Positions 16,107 to 24,839 of a DNA stretch of 64,000 nucleotides are shown one piece after another. Below the pieces are notes generated by a model that was not told where the DNA came from, did not search any database, and saw only the letters and a program-made list of their open reading frames with translations. The stretch is taken from the NCBI GenBank assembly GCA_034429715.1, contig DAOUFR010000061.1:1-64000 (forward strand), in the 5' to 3' direction. The position numbers were made by a program, and so were the translations under genes. The DNA is from CAIMUM01 sp034429715. Its GTDB lineage: Bacteria > Chloroflexota > Dehalococcoidia > GIF9 > UBA5629. The stretch's first letter is position 1, and each line of letters starts with the position of its first letter.

Positions 16107-17030
16107 TCAAACCTTCCCCTTATCCAGGGACTTGAGTACCTGCTCCAGGTCAGCCGGCAGGGAAGAGGTGAATGAGCGTATCTGCCCGCTGCCGGGCAGC
16201 CTGATCTCGAGATGGCAGGCATGCAGGAACTGGCGGGGCGCCGGGATGGAAGACCTCCCGTATTTTTTATCCCCTGCCACAGGATGGCCTATGGCGGACA
16301 TATGCACCCTGATCTGATGCGTCCGTCCCGTCTGGATACGTACCTCAGCCAGCGTGCAGCTCTTCAGATAACGTAACACGCGATAATCGGTCCTGGCCGC
16401 CCTGCCGTCGGTTACTACCGCCATCCTCTTGCGGTCCGCAGGGTCCCTGCCGATAGGCGCCTCAATGGCCCCCCGTTCCGGCTCAAGCTTCCCCTGCACC
16501 AGAACTAAATAGACTTTTTTTATTGACCGCGATTTGAACTGGTCGACCAGGTCCAGCCGAGCCTTCTCGTTCCTGGCTACAACGATCAGTCCGGAAGTAT
16601 CCTTGTCCAGGCGGTGCACGATGCCGGGACGCGCCGTATCCCCGAAGCAGTCAAGGTCGGGAAAGCGCTGCAGAAGAGCGTTGACCAGCGTATGGCCGGC
16701 ATGCCCCGGGGCAGGATAGACGGTCAGGCCGGCCGGTTTATTGATGACCGCTATTTCAGGATCCTCATAAATGACGTCAAGGTCGATATCCTCGGGCTCG
16801 AGTTTGGATATCGGGGGCGGGGGGATTGAGATATCGACGATGTCAGAGGATTTAAGACGGCGCGCCGGGCTGGCCTGGCATCCATTAATGGTGACATGAC
16901 CCGACTTGATCAGCTTTTGTATATGCGAACGCGTAAGATCAGGCAGGGCTGCGGCAAGGAACCTGTCCAGCCGGACATCGTCGATACCGGCCTCAAACGT
17001 CCTTTTTTGCGTTTCCCGGCTTTGGCTCAT
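16107..17030 (-). CDS. RluD-family 23S rRNA pseudouridine synthase
   Basis: A 307-residue RluA/RluD-type enzyme. An N-terminal S4 RNA-binding domain (residues about 17-75, VRLDRFLAAALPDLTRS) is followed by a catalytic domain with PGIVHRLDKDTSGL, whose Asp is the conserved nucleophile-like residue, and by HQIRVHMSAIGHPVAGD. It isomerises uridines in large-subunit rRNA; RluD itself modifies helix 69. Its start overlaps the end of lspA by 38 bases, a common lspA-rluD arrangement. GGGGAAG lies just upstream of ATG 17030. Confidence 0.94.
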   Translation of the reverse strand: MSQSRETQKRTFEAGIDDVRLDRFLAAALPDLTRSHIQKLIKSGHVTINGCQASPARRLKSSDIVDISIPPPPISKLEPEDIDLDVIYEDPEIAVINKPAGLTVYPAPGHAGHTLVNALLQRFPDLDCFGDTARPGIVHRLDKDTSGLIVVARNEKARLDLVDQFKSRSIKKVYLVLVQGKLEPERGAIEAPIGRDPADRKRMAVVTDGRAARTDYRVLRYLKSCTLAEVRIQTGRTHQIRVHMSAIGHPVAGDKKYGRSSIPAPRQFLHACHLEIRLPGSGQIRSFTSSLPADLEQVLKSLDKGKV

Positions 17031-17529
17031 GTTTCTTCCCCAGAGTGAACAGGGCGACGAAGGCTAGCAGGATGGCACCGACCGATATGGCTGAGTCCGC
17101 GACATTAAATGCAGGCCAGTATACATTGTCCCAGAGCCTGACGTAGATGAAATCCGTTACACGGCCGAACCTCAGCCTGTCAATGAGATTGCCCAGCGCC
17201 CCGGCAAAGATGAGGCTCAGCGCCAGGCCCCCCATGAAACCGAGCTCACCCAGGTATCTGAAGAAGAGCAGCACCACCACCAGGCCAGCTATAGCGACGA
17301 TACTGAGCAGAAAAGCCTGGTTGGTGAACAGGCCGAAAGCCGACCCGGTATTCTGCACATTTACGATGGTCAACCGCCCGATCTCGGGGAATGATCCTCC
17401 CGGCGGCAGGCTGGCGCGGATCCATTCCTTGGTGAGGACATCAAGTATCAGTATTGCAGCAATAATAGCGATGAAGATAAGGGCGTACCACCATTTGATG
17501 CGTTTTTGCGAAACGGTATTCTGCTGCAA
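16993..17529 (-). CDS. lspA: Lipoprotein signal peptidase
   Basis: A 178-residue membrane aspartic protease that removes signal peptides from diacylglyceryl-prolipoproteins. There are four membrane helices. The family motifs are NTGSAFGLF, GALGNLIDRL (first catalytic Asp) and FNVADSAISVG (second catalytic Asp). Function fits the many lipobox proteins in this window. It overlaps the downstream rluD-like gene, so the two are co-transcribed. The Lys-rich C-terminal tail is cytoplasmic. Confidence 0.96.
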   Translation of the reverse strand: MQQNTVSQKRIKWWYALIFIAIIAAILILDVLTKEWIRASLPPGGSFPEIGRLTIVNVQNTGSAFGLFTNQAFLLSIVAIAGLVVVLLFFRYLGELGFMGGLALSLIFAGALGNLIDRLRFGRVTDFIYVRLWDNVYWPAFNVADSAISVGAILLAFVALFTLGKKHEPKPGNAKKDV

Positions 17530-17612
17530 TTATTCTCCAGTTACAGAAGCTATGATTCAGTGAGTGCTCAGGGTCCAAATCCGTACAAAGAACTATTCTA
17601 TATTACAAAAAT

Positions 17613-18392
17613 TTATATGACAAGCCGGTCGAGCATCGAGCGGACCTGCCTGATAGTATCCACGGCCTGAGCGCGCCAGTGATTATTGGCAAATATAAAG
17701 GTGTTTTCAGCTTTGCTGCTGATCATCTGAATCCTGGGGAGCCACTGCTCCAGCTCGCCGGAGCTGTAGGTATAATCATAGCGCTCCCAGGCCTGGTCGT
17801 GGTGCCACCACCTGGCAGCGTTCCTGCCGTGGAACCTGATATATCCTGTCCTGCCGGTCACCTCGGCCACCGGCGGCATCAGCCGGGGCAACTCCGGCTC
17901 GTCCACGCAGCAGAATCCTATATCGCGGGCCGTCAGCCAGCTGCGAGTCTCGTTATTAAGCCAGGCGGAATTGCGGAATTCTATGACGAGCGGATACCCC
18001 TGCAGCCAGTCGCCCAGCCTCTGCAGATAATCGCGGTTGGCGGGATTGTAGCCGAAGCTGTAGGGAAACTGCGCCAGCACACATCCCAGCTTGCCGGCGA
18101 CCACCAGCGGCTGTAGTATGCGTACAAAAGCGCGGCTTGCCTCTTCCCCGCTTTGACGCACATGCGTCATCTCCTGGTTTGCCTTGACGGAGAAAAGGAA
18201 GCCCTCGCCGGTTTTGGCGGCCAAGGATTCCATGGCAGCAAGGCTCGGCAGAGCATAATATGTGGAGTTCAGCTCCAGCGAATTGAACTCTTGAGAGTAA
18301 TAGCTCAACCAGCTCTTTGAGGGCAGACCCTCGGGATAATAAACTCCCACCCAGTCTTTATAGCTGAAGCCGCAGGTGCCGCAGTAAAACAC
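17613..18392 (-). CDS. DUF72 family protein (YecE-like)
   Basis: A 259-residue TIM-barrel-like DUF72 protein. The start FYCGTCGFSYKDWVGVYYPE and the phrase FNSLELNSTYYALPS are diagnostic, as are VIEFRNSAWL in the middle and TGYIRFHGRNAARWW towards the end. The biochemical role of the family is unsettled. It is a stand-alone gene on the minus strand, upstream of lspA with an 83-base gap. No clear terminator or promoter was found around it. Confidence 0.92.
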   Translation of the reverse strand: MFYCGTCGFSYKDWVGVYYPEGLPSKSWLSYYSQEFNSLELNSTYYALPSLAAMESLAAKTGEGFLFSVKANQEMTHVRQSGEEASRAFVRILQPLVVAGKLGCVLAQFPYSFGYNPANRDYLQRLGDWLQGYPLVIEFRNSAWLNNETRSWLTARDIGFCCVDEPELPRLMPPVAEVTGRTGYIRFHGRNAARWWHHDQAWERYDYTYSSGELEQWLPRIQMISSKAENTFIFANNHWRAQAVDTIRQVRSMLDRLVI

Positions 18393-18468
18393 TACTCACC
18401 TCCCACATCTGAATCCAGATGTTAACCGGGCTGAGGGAATGCTATTCGGCCAATCTATGTTTATGGTA

Positions 18469-18621
18469 TTAGCGATCTACCAGCGCCAGTATGCCCCAAA
18501 CGATAAGAAAGATACCGATAATCCAGCGCGCCATATCGAACCAGAATATGCATAAAACACCGGCAATAATCGCGAGAACGGCTTTAGCTACGGTGCTCAT
18601 CGTGAAATGCTTGCTCGCCAT
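18469..18621 (-). CDS. Small membrane protein, one or two transmembrane helices
   Basis: A 50-residue hydrophobic peptide (starts MASKHFTMSTVAKAV) with helices at about 9-27 and 30-48 and a short acidic/basic tail. ATG 18621 has AGGAGG 10-11 bases upstream, which makes translation likely; the longer frame from 18657 has no ribosome site. It resembles short YqaE- or DUF-type membrane proteins in size only; I cannot assign a family. It lies between the dnaK terminator and the DUF72 gene. Confidence 0.7.
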   Translation of the reverse strand: MASKHFTMSTVAKAVLAIIAGVLCIFWFDMARWIIGIFLIVWGILALVDR

Positions 18622-18712
18622 CAGGTGTAAACCTCCTGTATCAATAATGTTCCACATATTATAAGCTTTTGCCCTGGAGTGTCAATTCAACGCAAAGTTA
18701 TATCACAATCGG

Positions 18713-18753
18713 CAATAAAAAAAGGCGGCGGATATTTCTATCCGCCGCCTTTT
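18713..18753. terminator. Terminator downstream of dnaK (nearly symmetric)
   Basis: A perfect 14-bp stem (18721-18734 with 18739-18752, loop TTTC) has an A-run before it and T-rich sequence after it on the plus strand. It ends the hrcA-grpE-dnaK transcript on the minus strand, where the long U-run is strongest, and could work in both directions. Confidence 0.88.
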
Positions 18754-18765
18754 ATAATCAAGCGT

Positions 18766-20685
18766 TTATACTTCCCGGAATTCACCTTCCACTGTGCCCT
18801 CATCCCCGGGGGGGGGAGGAGGAGGTGAACCGGCATCCTGCGCGCCTTCCTGTCCGCCAGGGCCTCCGCCGGGCGGCGGCGACGTCTTCTGATATACGGC
18901 CGCTCCGATCTTCTGCATGGACTCGTTGAGCGCCTGCAGGGAGCTCTTGATGTAGCTGATATCGGTGCCCTGCAATGCTGACCTGGTGGCCGCTATCTTG
19001 CCTTCGACCTCGCTCTTGAGGTCGGCGGGTATTTTATCGCTGTATTCGCGTAAGGTCTTCTCGGCGGAGTACATGGTGGCTTCAGCCACGTTCTTGGTCT
19101 CAACCTCTTCCTTCTTACGCGTATCGTCGGCAGCATGAGCCTCGGCCTCGCGGCGCATTTTTTCCACTTCATCCTTGCTCAGCCCGCTGGAAGCTGTAAT
19201 GGTGATCTTCTGCTCCTTGCCGGTGCCCTTGTCCTGTGCGCGGACATTGAGGATGCCGTTGGCATCGAGGTCAAAGGTTACCTCTACCTGAGGCACCCCG
19301 CGGGGTGCAGGCAGGATACCGTCCAGGATGAACCTGCCGAGGGTTTTGTTGTCGCCCGCCATGGGACGTTCACCCTGCAGGACGTGAATCTCCACGCTCG
19401 GCTGATTATCGGCGGCCGTGCTGAACACCTGGCTCTTGGAAGTGGGTATGGTGGTGTTCCTGGGGATGAGAGGGGTCATCACGCCACCCAGCGTCTCAAT
19501 ACCAAGTGTGAGCGGGGTTACGTCGAGCAGCAGGATGTCCTTGACGTCTCCTTTGAGGACGCCGCCCTGTATGGCTGCGCCCAGCGCCACAGCTTCGTCC
19601 GGATTGATACCCTTGATGGGCTCCTTGCCGAAGAACTGGCGCACGATCTCCTGTACCCTGGGCATCCTGGTCTGGCCGCCCACCAGGATGACATCTGTAA
19701 CCTGCGCGGCCGTGAGGCCAGCATCCGAAAGGGCTTTCTTGCACGGCTCGATGCTTCTCTCCAGCAGGTCGGCGGCCAGCTGTTCCAGCTTGGCGCGGGT
19801 CAGTGTGATATTGAGGTGCTTGGGCCCTGACGCGTCGGCGGTGATAAAGGGAAGGTTGATCTCGGTTTGCCCGGTGGTTGAGAGCTCCCTCTTGGCTTTT
19901 TCCGCAGCGTCCTTTAAACGTTGCAGGGCCATCCTGTCCTGACGGAGATCGATGCCCTGCTCCTTTTTAAACTCGTCGGTCAGCCAATCCATCACCTTCA
20001 GATCGATATCATCGCCGCCGAGGTGTGTATCGCCATTGGTGGATTTAACCTGGAAGGTACCGTCGCCCAGCTCCAGAATGGATATATCGAAGGTTCCTCC
20101 ACCGAGGTCGTAAACCGCGATCATCTCCTCTTTCTTCTTGTCAAGACCGTAAGCCAGCGCCGACGCCGTCGGCTCATTAACTATACGGATGACGTTAAGG
20201 CCGGCGATAGTGCCGGCATCCTTGGTAGCCTGCCTCTGGCTGTCGTTGAAGTAAGCCGGGACCGTGATAACGGCATCGGTCACTTTGTCGCCGAGGAAAG
20301 CTTCGGCGTCCATCTTCAGCTTCTGCAGGATCATAGCCGATATCTCTGCGGGGCTATATTCCTTGCCGCCCATAATTACTTTAGCGTCGCCATTGCTCCC
20401 CTCAACGATCTTATAGGGCAGTCGTTTGATATCGTTTTGGACCTCGGCATCCTTGAACTTGCGGCCCATCAAACGTTTGATACTGAAGATGGTATTCTCC
20501 GGATTGGTAATCGCCTGCCGCTTGGCAAGCAAACCTACCAGCCTTTCGCCTTTTTTGTCCACCGCTACCACCGACGGTGTCAAACGTTCACCCTCGCGGT
20601 TGGCGATGATTACCGGCTCGCCGCCCTCCATCGTCGCCACAAGGCTGAACGTTGTTCCAAGATCTATGCCAACTGTTCTTCCCAT
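18766..20685 (-). CDS. dnaK: Hsp70 chaperone DnaK
   Basis: A 639-residue Hsp70. The nucleotide-binding domain starts GRTVGIDLGTTFSLVA and has VITVPAYFNDSQRQATKDAG and AVYDLGGGTFDISILE. The substrate domain starts near PLTLGIETLGGVMTPLI. The helical lid is followed by a Gly/Pro tail containing a run of six prolines and ending GEFREV, encoded across a run of nine G/C bases near 18,808-18,816. ATG 20685 has CAGGAGG upstream. It is third in the hrcA-grpE-dnaK operon, controlled by the CIRCE element at 22334; dnaJ is not part of this transcript. Confidence 0.98.
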   Translation of the reverse strand: MGRTVGIDLGTTFSLVATMEGGEPVIIANREGERLTPSVVAVDKKGERLVGLLAKRQAITNPENTIFSIKRLMGRKFKDAEVQNDIKRLPYKIVEGSNGDAKVIMGGKEYSPAEISAMILQKLKMDAEAFLGDKVTDAVITVPAYFNDSQRQATKDAGTIAGLNVIRIVNEPTASALAYGLDKKKEEMIAVYDLGGGTFDISILELGDGTFQVKSTNGDTHLGGDDIDLKVMDWLTDEFKKEQGIDLRQDRMALQRLKDAAEKAKRELSTTGQTEINLPFITADASGPKHLNITLTRAKLEQLAADLLERSIEPCKKALSDAGLTAAQVTDVILVGGQTRMPRVQEIVRQFFGKEPIKGINPDEAVALGAAIQGGVLKGDVKDILLLDVTPLTLGIETLGGVMTPLIPRNTTIPTSKSQVFSTAADNQPSVEIHVLQGERPMAGDNKTLGRFILDGILPAPRGVPQVEVTFDLDANGILNVRAQDKGTGKEQKITITASSGLSKDEVEKMRREAEAHAADDTRKKEEVETKNVAEATMYSAEKTLREYSDKIPADLKSEVEGKIAATRSALQGTDISYIKSSLQALNESMQKIGAAVYQKTSPPPGGGPGGQEGAQDAGSPPPPPPGDEGTVEGEFREV

Positions 20686-20738
20686 TTTATCCTCCTGATT
20701 TTCAGTATTTTATTTACTGATACTCCTTTTTTTCATTT

Positions 20739-21275
20739 TTATTCATTGTCGGGGCATTTTTTATCAGCGCCCGCCCCGGTATTATTCCCTTTGCCGACAG
20801 ATACCTGCGAGGCCCTGAGCACCTTGTCTTTGATAGTATAGCCCTTCCGGTGCTCGGAAACGACAATTCCCTCATCTCCATCTTCATAGGCAACCGCTTC
20901 ATGAAAGTTGGGGTCGAAGGCCTGGCCCACGCAGTCGATCACCGTGCAGCCGTGCGTACGCAGGATATCCTGAAGATTACGCTGAATGATCCTGAAGCCT
21001 TCAACCCAGGTTGAGTCTTTAAACTTGGGATCAACCATATTAAAAGCGCGTTCCATATCGTCTGCAACAGGCAGCAATTGTTTCATTATCTCGGCATTAG
21101 CCCGCGATTGATATTCCTGTTTCTCCTGTTCCGTCCTTTTCTTTAGGTTCTGATAGTCGGCGCGTTCCCTCTGGGCATCGGCCAGGTAGGTATTGGCCTT
21201 TTCCTCTGCCTCTGCAAGGGCTTTTTTCAGTTCACCGATAGTATCCTGCTCCTGTGAAACGGATTCCTCTGCCAA
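20739..21275 (-). CDS. grpE: Nucleotide exchange factor GrpE
   Basis: A 178-residue GrpE, the DnaK nucleotide exchange factor. A long N-terminal coiled-coil helix (about residues 12-80, with ERADYQNLKKRTEQEKQEYQ) leads to the beta-wing head with GQAFDPNFHEAV and GYTIKDKVLRASQVSVGKG. I choose TTG 21275, which has AGGAGG 5 bases upstream. The open frame begins at TTG 21293, where the ribosome site would lie inside the gene. The stop of hrcA is immediately before, so the genes are coupled. Confidence 0.95.
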   Translation of the reverse strand: MAEESVSQEQDTIGELKKALAEAEEKANTYLADAQRERADYQNLKKRTEQEKQEYQSRANAEIMKQLLPVADDMERAFNMVDPKFKDSTWVEGFRIIQRNLQDILRTHGCTVIDCVGQAFDPNFHEAVAYEDGDEGIVVSEHRKGYTIKDKVLRASQVSVGKGNNTGAGADKKCPDNE

Positions 21276-21293
21276 AATAACCTCCTGATTCAA

Positions 21294-22331
21294 TTACCGG
21301 CTTTCATCGCGGCAGACTCTGGCAACCAGCTCGCTCAGCAGACCTGAAATATAATTTACAGTGGAGATGGCCTTTGAGTAGTCCATTCTCTTGGGGCCGA
21401 TAATTCCCACCGCCCCCTGCACCTGGTCAGGCACGCCGTAATTGCTGAATACAAGGCTGAGGTCGCGCAGAGCGGATTCGCGATTTTCTTCGCCTATAAT
21501 TACCTTAACTCCCTCATCCGTGACCTGCCAGTCGATTACGTTTCTCAACCAGCCCTTGGCTTCCATCAGCTCAAGCACGCCCAGCATTCGCTCACGCTGC
21601 ACAAACTCCGGTTGTTCCAGCATCAGCCGCAATCCTTCAAAATATGGTGTCTCATATTCAATGGCATCTTCACTGGCCATAACTTCTTTGATGGCATCGG
21701 AGATCTTCTTCTCCAGGGGAGTCATCTCCAGCTTCCTGGCCGCGATCTGGCCGCGCGTCCGTCCTGCGTATTCCCGGTTAAACTTTACGGCTGCTTCGCT
21801 CAACTGAGCCTGTTCAACAGTGTCTGAAAATTTAATGGTCTGCCGCCTCAACACGGCGTTGCCCAGTATCAGCACCATCATGGCGATATATTGCTGCATG
21901 GAGATCAGCTCGATATGTTTATACCGGCATTCGGCTGATTTGGGGAAGGTGACAATAGCAGCATTCCCCACCAGGCGCGACATCACGCCGGCAGCTACCT
22001 TGAGCAACCTGTCATACTCGTCGACGGCCGCATCCAGCAGACGCCTGATGCGTTTCTGCTCTTCACTGGAAAGGTCTATGTGGCCTGATATATTTTCAAC
22101 GTAAAACCTGTAGCCTTTGTCCAGAGGAACGCTGCCCGCAGACGTATAAGGCCTCGTTATGTATCCATCATCTTCAAGCGAGGCCATATCATTCCTGATT
22201 GTGGCCGGGCTCACGCCAAGGCTGTGATGGCGCAGAATAGCTTCCGATGCAACCGGTGTGGCCGTTGCAATATACTCACTGACTATTATTTTTAAAACAG
22301 CGTCTCGTCTTTTATAAGCAGCCTTGCTCAT
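21294..22331 (-). CDS. hrcA: Heat-inducible transcription repressor HrcA
   Basis: A 345-residue HrcA. It has an N-terminal winged helix (TPVASEAILRHHSLGVSPAT, then IRNDMASLEDDGYI), a dimerisation/GAF-like middle, and a C-terminal IGPKRMDYSKAISTVNYIS. It binds CIRCE and represses the operon until heat shock titrates GroEL or the unfolded pool. ATG 22331 is preferred over GTG 22340, since GGAG is 10 bases upstream of the ATG. The CIRCE copy at 22334-22360 ends 2 bases before this start and includes the ribosome site, giving direct autoregulation. Confidence 0.97.
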   Translation of the reverse strand: MSKAAYKRRDAVLKIIVSEYIATATPVASEAILRHHSLGVSPATIRNDMASLEDDGYITRPYTSAGSVPLDKGYRFYVENISGHIDLSSEEQKRIRRLLDAAVDEYDRLLKVAAGVMSRLVGNAAIVTFPKSAECRYKHIELISMQQYIAMMVLILGNAVLRRQTIKFSDTVEQAQLSEAAVKFNREYAGRTRGQIAARKLEMTPLEKKISDAIKEVMASEDAIEYETPYFEGLRLMLEQPEFVQRERMLGVLELMEAKGWLRNVIDWQVTDEGVKVIIGEENRESALRDLSLVFSNYGVPDQVQGAVGIIGPKRMDYSKAISTVNYISGLLSELVARVCRDESR

Positions 22332-22333
22332 TT

Positions 22334-22360
22334 TTAGCACTCTCCACTTTAGACTGCTAA
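22334..22360. promoter_or_regulatory. CIRCE operator (HrcA-binding inverted repeat)
   Basis: TTAGCACTC, 9 spacer bases, GACTGCTAA. It matches the CIRCE consensus with a single mismatch in the second arm (C for G in GAGTGCTAA). It lies between the hrcA promoter and start codon, and its spacer contains the hrcA Shine-Dalgarno. Confidence 0.95.
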
Positions 22361-22370
22361 TTTACTATAT

Positions 22371-22399
22371 ACTGTAGCACTGGATTAAAAACAAGTCAA
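22371..22399 (-). promoter_or_regulatory. Promoter of hrcA-grpE-dnaK
   Basis: On the minus strand TTGACT (plus 22394-22399) and TACAGT (plus 22371-22376) are spaced 17 bases. Transcription would start just before CIRCE, so HrcA binding would block initiation or escape. Confidence 0.75.
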
Positions 22400-22400
22400 A

Positions 22401-22432
22401 ATTGGGAAAAGAGGGCGGCCCCGAGGCCGCCC
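22401..22432 (-). terminator. Terminator after the PKD lipoprotein genes
   Basis: GGGCGGCC (22413-22420) pairs with GGCCGCCC (22425-22432) around CCGA. On the minus strand it is followed by TCTTTTCCCAATTTT. It separates the lipoprotein gene ending at 22462 from the hrcA promoter. Confidence 0.75.
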
Positions 22433-22461
22433 TGATATGTTCTTTATATATCCGGGGGAGC

Positions 22462-23622
22462 TTATTTGGGTGCAGCGATAACCTCCAATACAGCATCCGA
22501 CCACTGAATATACTGCGCAACGTTGTTGCCGTTAAAGGAACGCTTCATAAAAGCGGCTTCGGCCTGGAACCTTTCAAGCCTGTTGTCCACCGCAGTGATA
22601 AGCTCCGGCGTTACATCCACTTCCACTATCGGTTTGTTCAAGTAAGCTTCCGATCGCTGGAAAGGTGAGCCGTCAACGGTGCCAAACTTGGGCAACGTAG
22701 TGCCGTATGAAATGCGCATGACCTGGAATCCACCCACCCCGGTCACCGGATCGAATGGATCATCACCCACCACCCTGCCGTCAATAAACTTAAGCTTGGC
22801 CTGTTTTATCTCCATGCCTAAGAGCGGGAAAATATTGTAACTGAAGAACGCGCGGTAACCTATGTTCTTCTCATCGTCTCCCGCCTTATATATGCTGTTG
22901 TCCCTGTCGCCCTCGGATGTGACAGTGCCGCTCTCTTTGGGTATCAGGGTGAAGGTCTGCACGCTGCTGGGAGCCGCCACCGGTATCACGATCTCCTGCC
23001 TGGTCTCGGCGCCCTTTCCATCGCTGACCACCACGAAAACGCTGTAATTACCCGATTTACCGGGCGCAATCCAGGATACCTTATTGCCGATGCCGCTCAG
23101 GGTGCCTTCTCTGGCCTCCCATTTGTACTGGACCGCATCTCCGTCCTGATCGCTGGCGATACAGGTGAGAGTGGTTGTAGCTGCCGGCAGAAGCGCGGCT
23201 GGATCAGCTGTAAGTCCTGTGATAGAAGGGGCATGGTTGGCGCTCACAGTAATGGGCACCGTTGCCTGTGCCGATCCACCTTTGCCGTCGTCGACCGTCA
23301 ATTTGATCTCGTAAGTGCCGTAACCCTTGGGAGCGCGCCAGGCGGTGTTGGCCCTGCCGTTCTCAACAAATTCACCGCCGGTGGCCGTCCAATTGAAATT
23401 GATCATATCGCCATTAGGATCGGATACCACGCTCTGTACGTTGACCGTGCCCCCGGGATAAGTCTGGTTTTGCGCGGCAGTAAGGCTGGCTACGACCGGT
23501 GGCATATTGCCCACAGGCGTCTCCTGTGCGGGTGTGGCGGCCGGCTGTGCGCAGGCTGCGACCGCCGTCAACGTGATAATCGCCATGAGTACCAGTGCAT
23601 AAACAATCCTGTTGTTCCTCAT
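22462..23622 (-). CDS. PKD-domain lipoprotein
   Basis: A 386-residue exported protein with a signal peptide ending at a lipobox-like TAVAAC (Cys about 24), so probably lipid-anchored and outside the cytoplasmic membrane. Two PKD/Ig-like domains follow (about 40-135, FNWTATGGEF and VDDGKGGSA; about 138-220, YKWEAREGTL and VSDGKGAET). The C-terminal domain (about 225-386) is beta-rich with FFSYNIFPL and QAKLKFIDGRVVGDDPFDP, and resembles cell-surface jelly-roll domains in pattern only. It is a paralogue of the next gene upstream (23651-24769), sharing the same domain order. Both follow the promoter at 24805-24833. Confidence 0.85.
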   Translation of the reverse strand: MRNNRIVYALVLMAIITLTAVAACAQPAATPAQETPVGNMPPVVASLTAAQNQTYPGGTVNVQSVVSDPNGDMINFNWTATGGEFVENGRANTAWRAPKGYGTYEIKLTVDDGKGGSAQATVPITVSANHAPSITGLTADPAALLPAATTTLTCIASDQDGDAVQYKWEAREGTLSGIGNKVSWIAPGKSGNYSVFVVVSDGKGAETRQEIVIPVAAPSSVQTFTLIPKESGTVTSEGDRDNSIYKAGDDEKNIGYRAFFSYNIFPLLGMEIKQAKLKFIDGRVVGDDPFDPVTGVGGFQVMRISYGTTLPKFGTVDGSPFQRSEAYLNKPIVEVDVTPELITAVDNRLERFQAEAAFMKRSFNGNNVAQYIQWSDAVLEVIAAPK

Positions 23623-23650
23623 ATATAACCTCCCGATTTATCGATCTCTG

Positions 23651-24769
23651 TTACGGAGCAAAAGTGATAAGCAGGCTAACCTCCGGCCATTCGATATAGT
23701 CTATGGAATTATTACCGTTGCTCGCCCTGTAGAAAAGGGCTTCCAGTTGCAACCTGTCGGCGCCTGCGGCAACCAGGCTTCTGACTTCATTGGTAACGTC
23801 TATCTCGTTGGGTGCTGATGTCAAAAGGGCGCCGGCCGAAAAGAAATTCTCCCCTGTTATATTATAGCCGGGCAATCCTTCGCCATAGTTGACTTTCCAC
23901 AGGCGCAAGCCTCCCAACGCATTGAAGGGATCGCCAACTACCATTCCCGGTCCGAATTTCAGTTTGGCCTGCCTGACATTGGTCTTGTTGAGACCGAAGA
24001 TATCGAAGCTGAAAAACGCCCGGTAGGTCAGATTCGCCGCATCATCGCCCGCCCTGTACCTGGTGGTATCCTTGTCACCGGTGGAAGAGACAGTCCCACT
24101 TTCCTGTCTGACCTGTTTGATGGTGATATCACTGGTCGACGGCGAGACATTGACTAAAATCGTCTGCTTGGATTCGGCGCCTTTTCCGTCGCTGACCGTA
24201 CATGTGATGCTGATATCGCCGTTCTTATTGGGCGATATCCAGGTTACTCTGTTGCCCGTGCCTGAGATCGAGCCGTCACCGGCGCTCCAGCTATAACGGA
24301 CAATGTCCCCGTCAGGATCATTGGCCACGCACGTAATAACGGTGCTTCCGCCCGGCATCACGTTAACGGGGTTTGCGGACAGGCTGGTGATTGCCGGCGC
24401 CTTATTGCTCGACACTGTAATCGAGGTCTTGGATTGAGCGTAGCCTCCTTTGCCATCTTCGACAACCAGAGTTATCTCGTATACACCAACCTGCGACGGC
24501 GCCTGCCAGATATTGTTCTGACCCGATCCCCCGAATCCACCGCCGCTGGCCGACCACTTGTAAGTGAGCGAGCTGTTGGAGGGATTGATCACAGAGCTCT
24601 CTATAACTGCAGTTCCGCCTGGAAGGACCTCATTTTGAACGGGAGTCAAACTCTGGATAGTCAGCTGTTGACCCGCCGAGGGCGATGCCGCCTGTGAGCA
24701 TGATAACATTCCTGTTGGGATCAGAAATACACAGGATACCAGCAGTAACACATAACCGAAGTTCTTCAT
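23651..24769 (-). CDS. PKD-domain lipoprotein (paralogue)
   Basis: A 372-residue exported protein with a lipobox at MLSC (Cys about 24). It has two PKD-like domains (YKWSASGGGFGG ... VEDGKGGYAQS, and YSWSAGDGSISG ... VSDGKGAES), then the same C-terminal beta-rich domain as its neighbour, with TYRAFFSFDIFGL and QAKLKFGPGMVVGDPF. The two genes clearly arose by tandem duplication, and their C-terminal domains align phrase by phrase. GGAGGT lies 11 bases before ATG 24769. A role in surface adhesion or carbohydrate binding is possible but not demonstrated. Confidence 0.85.
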   Translation of the reverse strand: MKNFGYVLLLVSCVFLIPTGMLSCSQAASPSAGQQLTIQSLTPVQNEVLPGGTAVIESSVINPSNSSLTYKWSASGGGFGGSGQNNIWQAPSQVGVYEITLVVEDGKGGYAQSKTSITVSSNKAPAITSLSANPVNVMPGGSTVITCVANDPDGDIVRYSWSAGDGSISGTGNRVTWISPNKNGDISITCTVSDGKGAESKQTILVNVSPSTSDITIKQVRQESGTVSSTGDKDTTRYRAGDDAANLTYRAFFSFDIFGLNKTNVRQAKLKFGPGMVVGDPFNALGGLRLWKVNYGEGLPGYNITGENFFSAGALLTSAPNEIDVTNEVRSLVAAGADRLQLEALFYRASNGNNSIDYIEWPEVSLLITFAP

Positions 24770-24804
24770 TTCGCTCTCAAACCTCCGCTCTTAGCAGTAC
24801 CAGA

Positions 24805-24833
24805 ATTATAGCAACCGCTATGTCTAAAGCAAA
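24805..24833 (-). promoter_or_regulatory. Extended -10 promoter of the PKD lipoprotein pair
   Basis: On the minus strand TTTGCT and TGCTATAAT, spaced 17 bases from -35 to -10, lie about 36 bases upstream of ATG 24769. The perfect TATAAT with TGC in front compensates for a weak -35. Confidence 0.55.
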
Positions 24834-24839
24834 GTTCCG

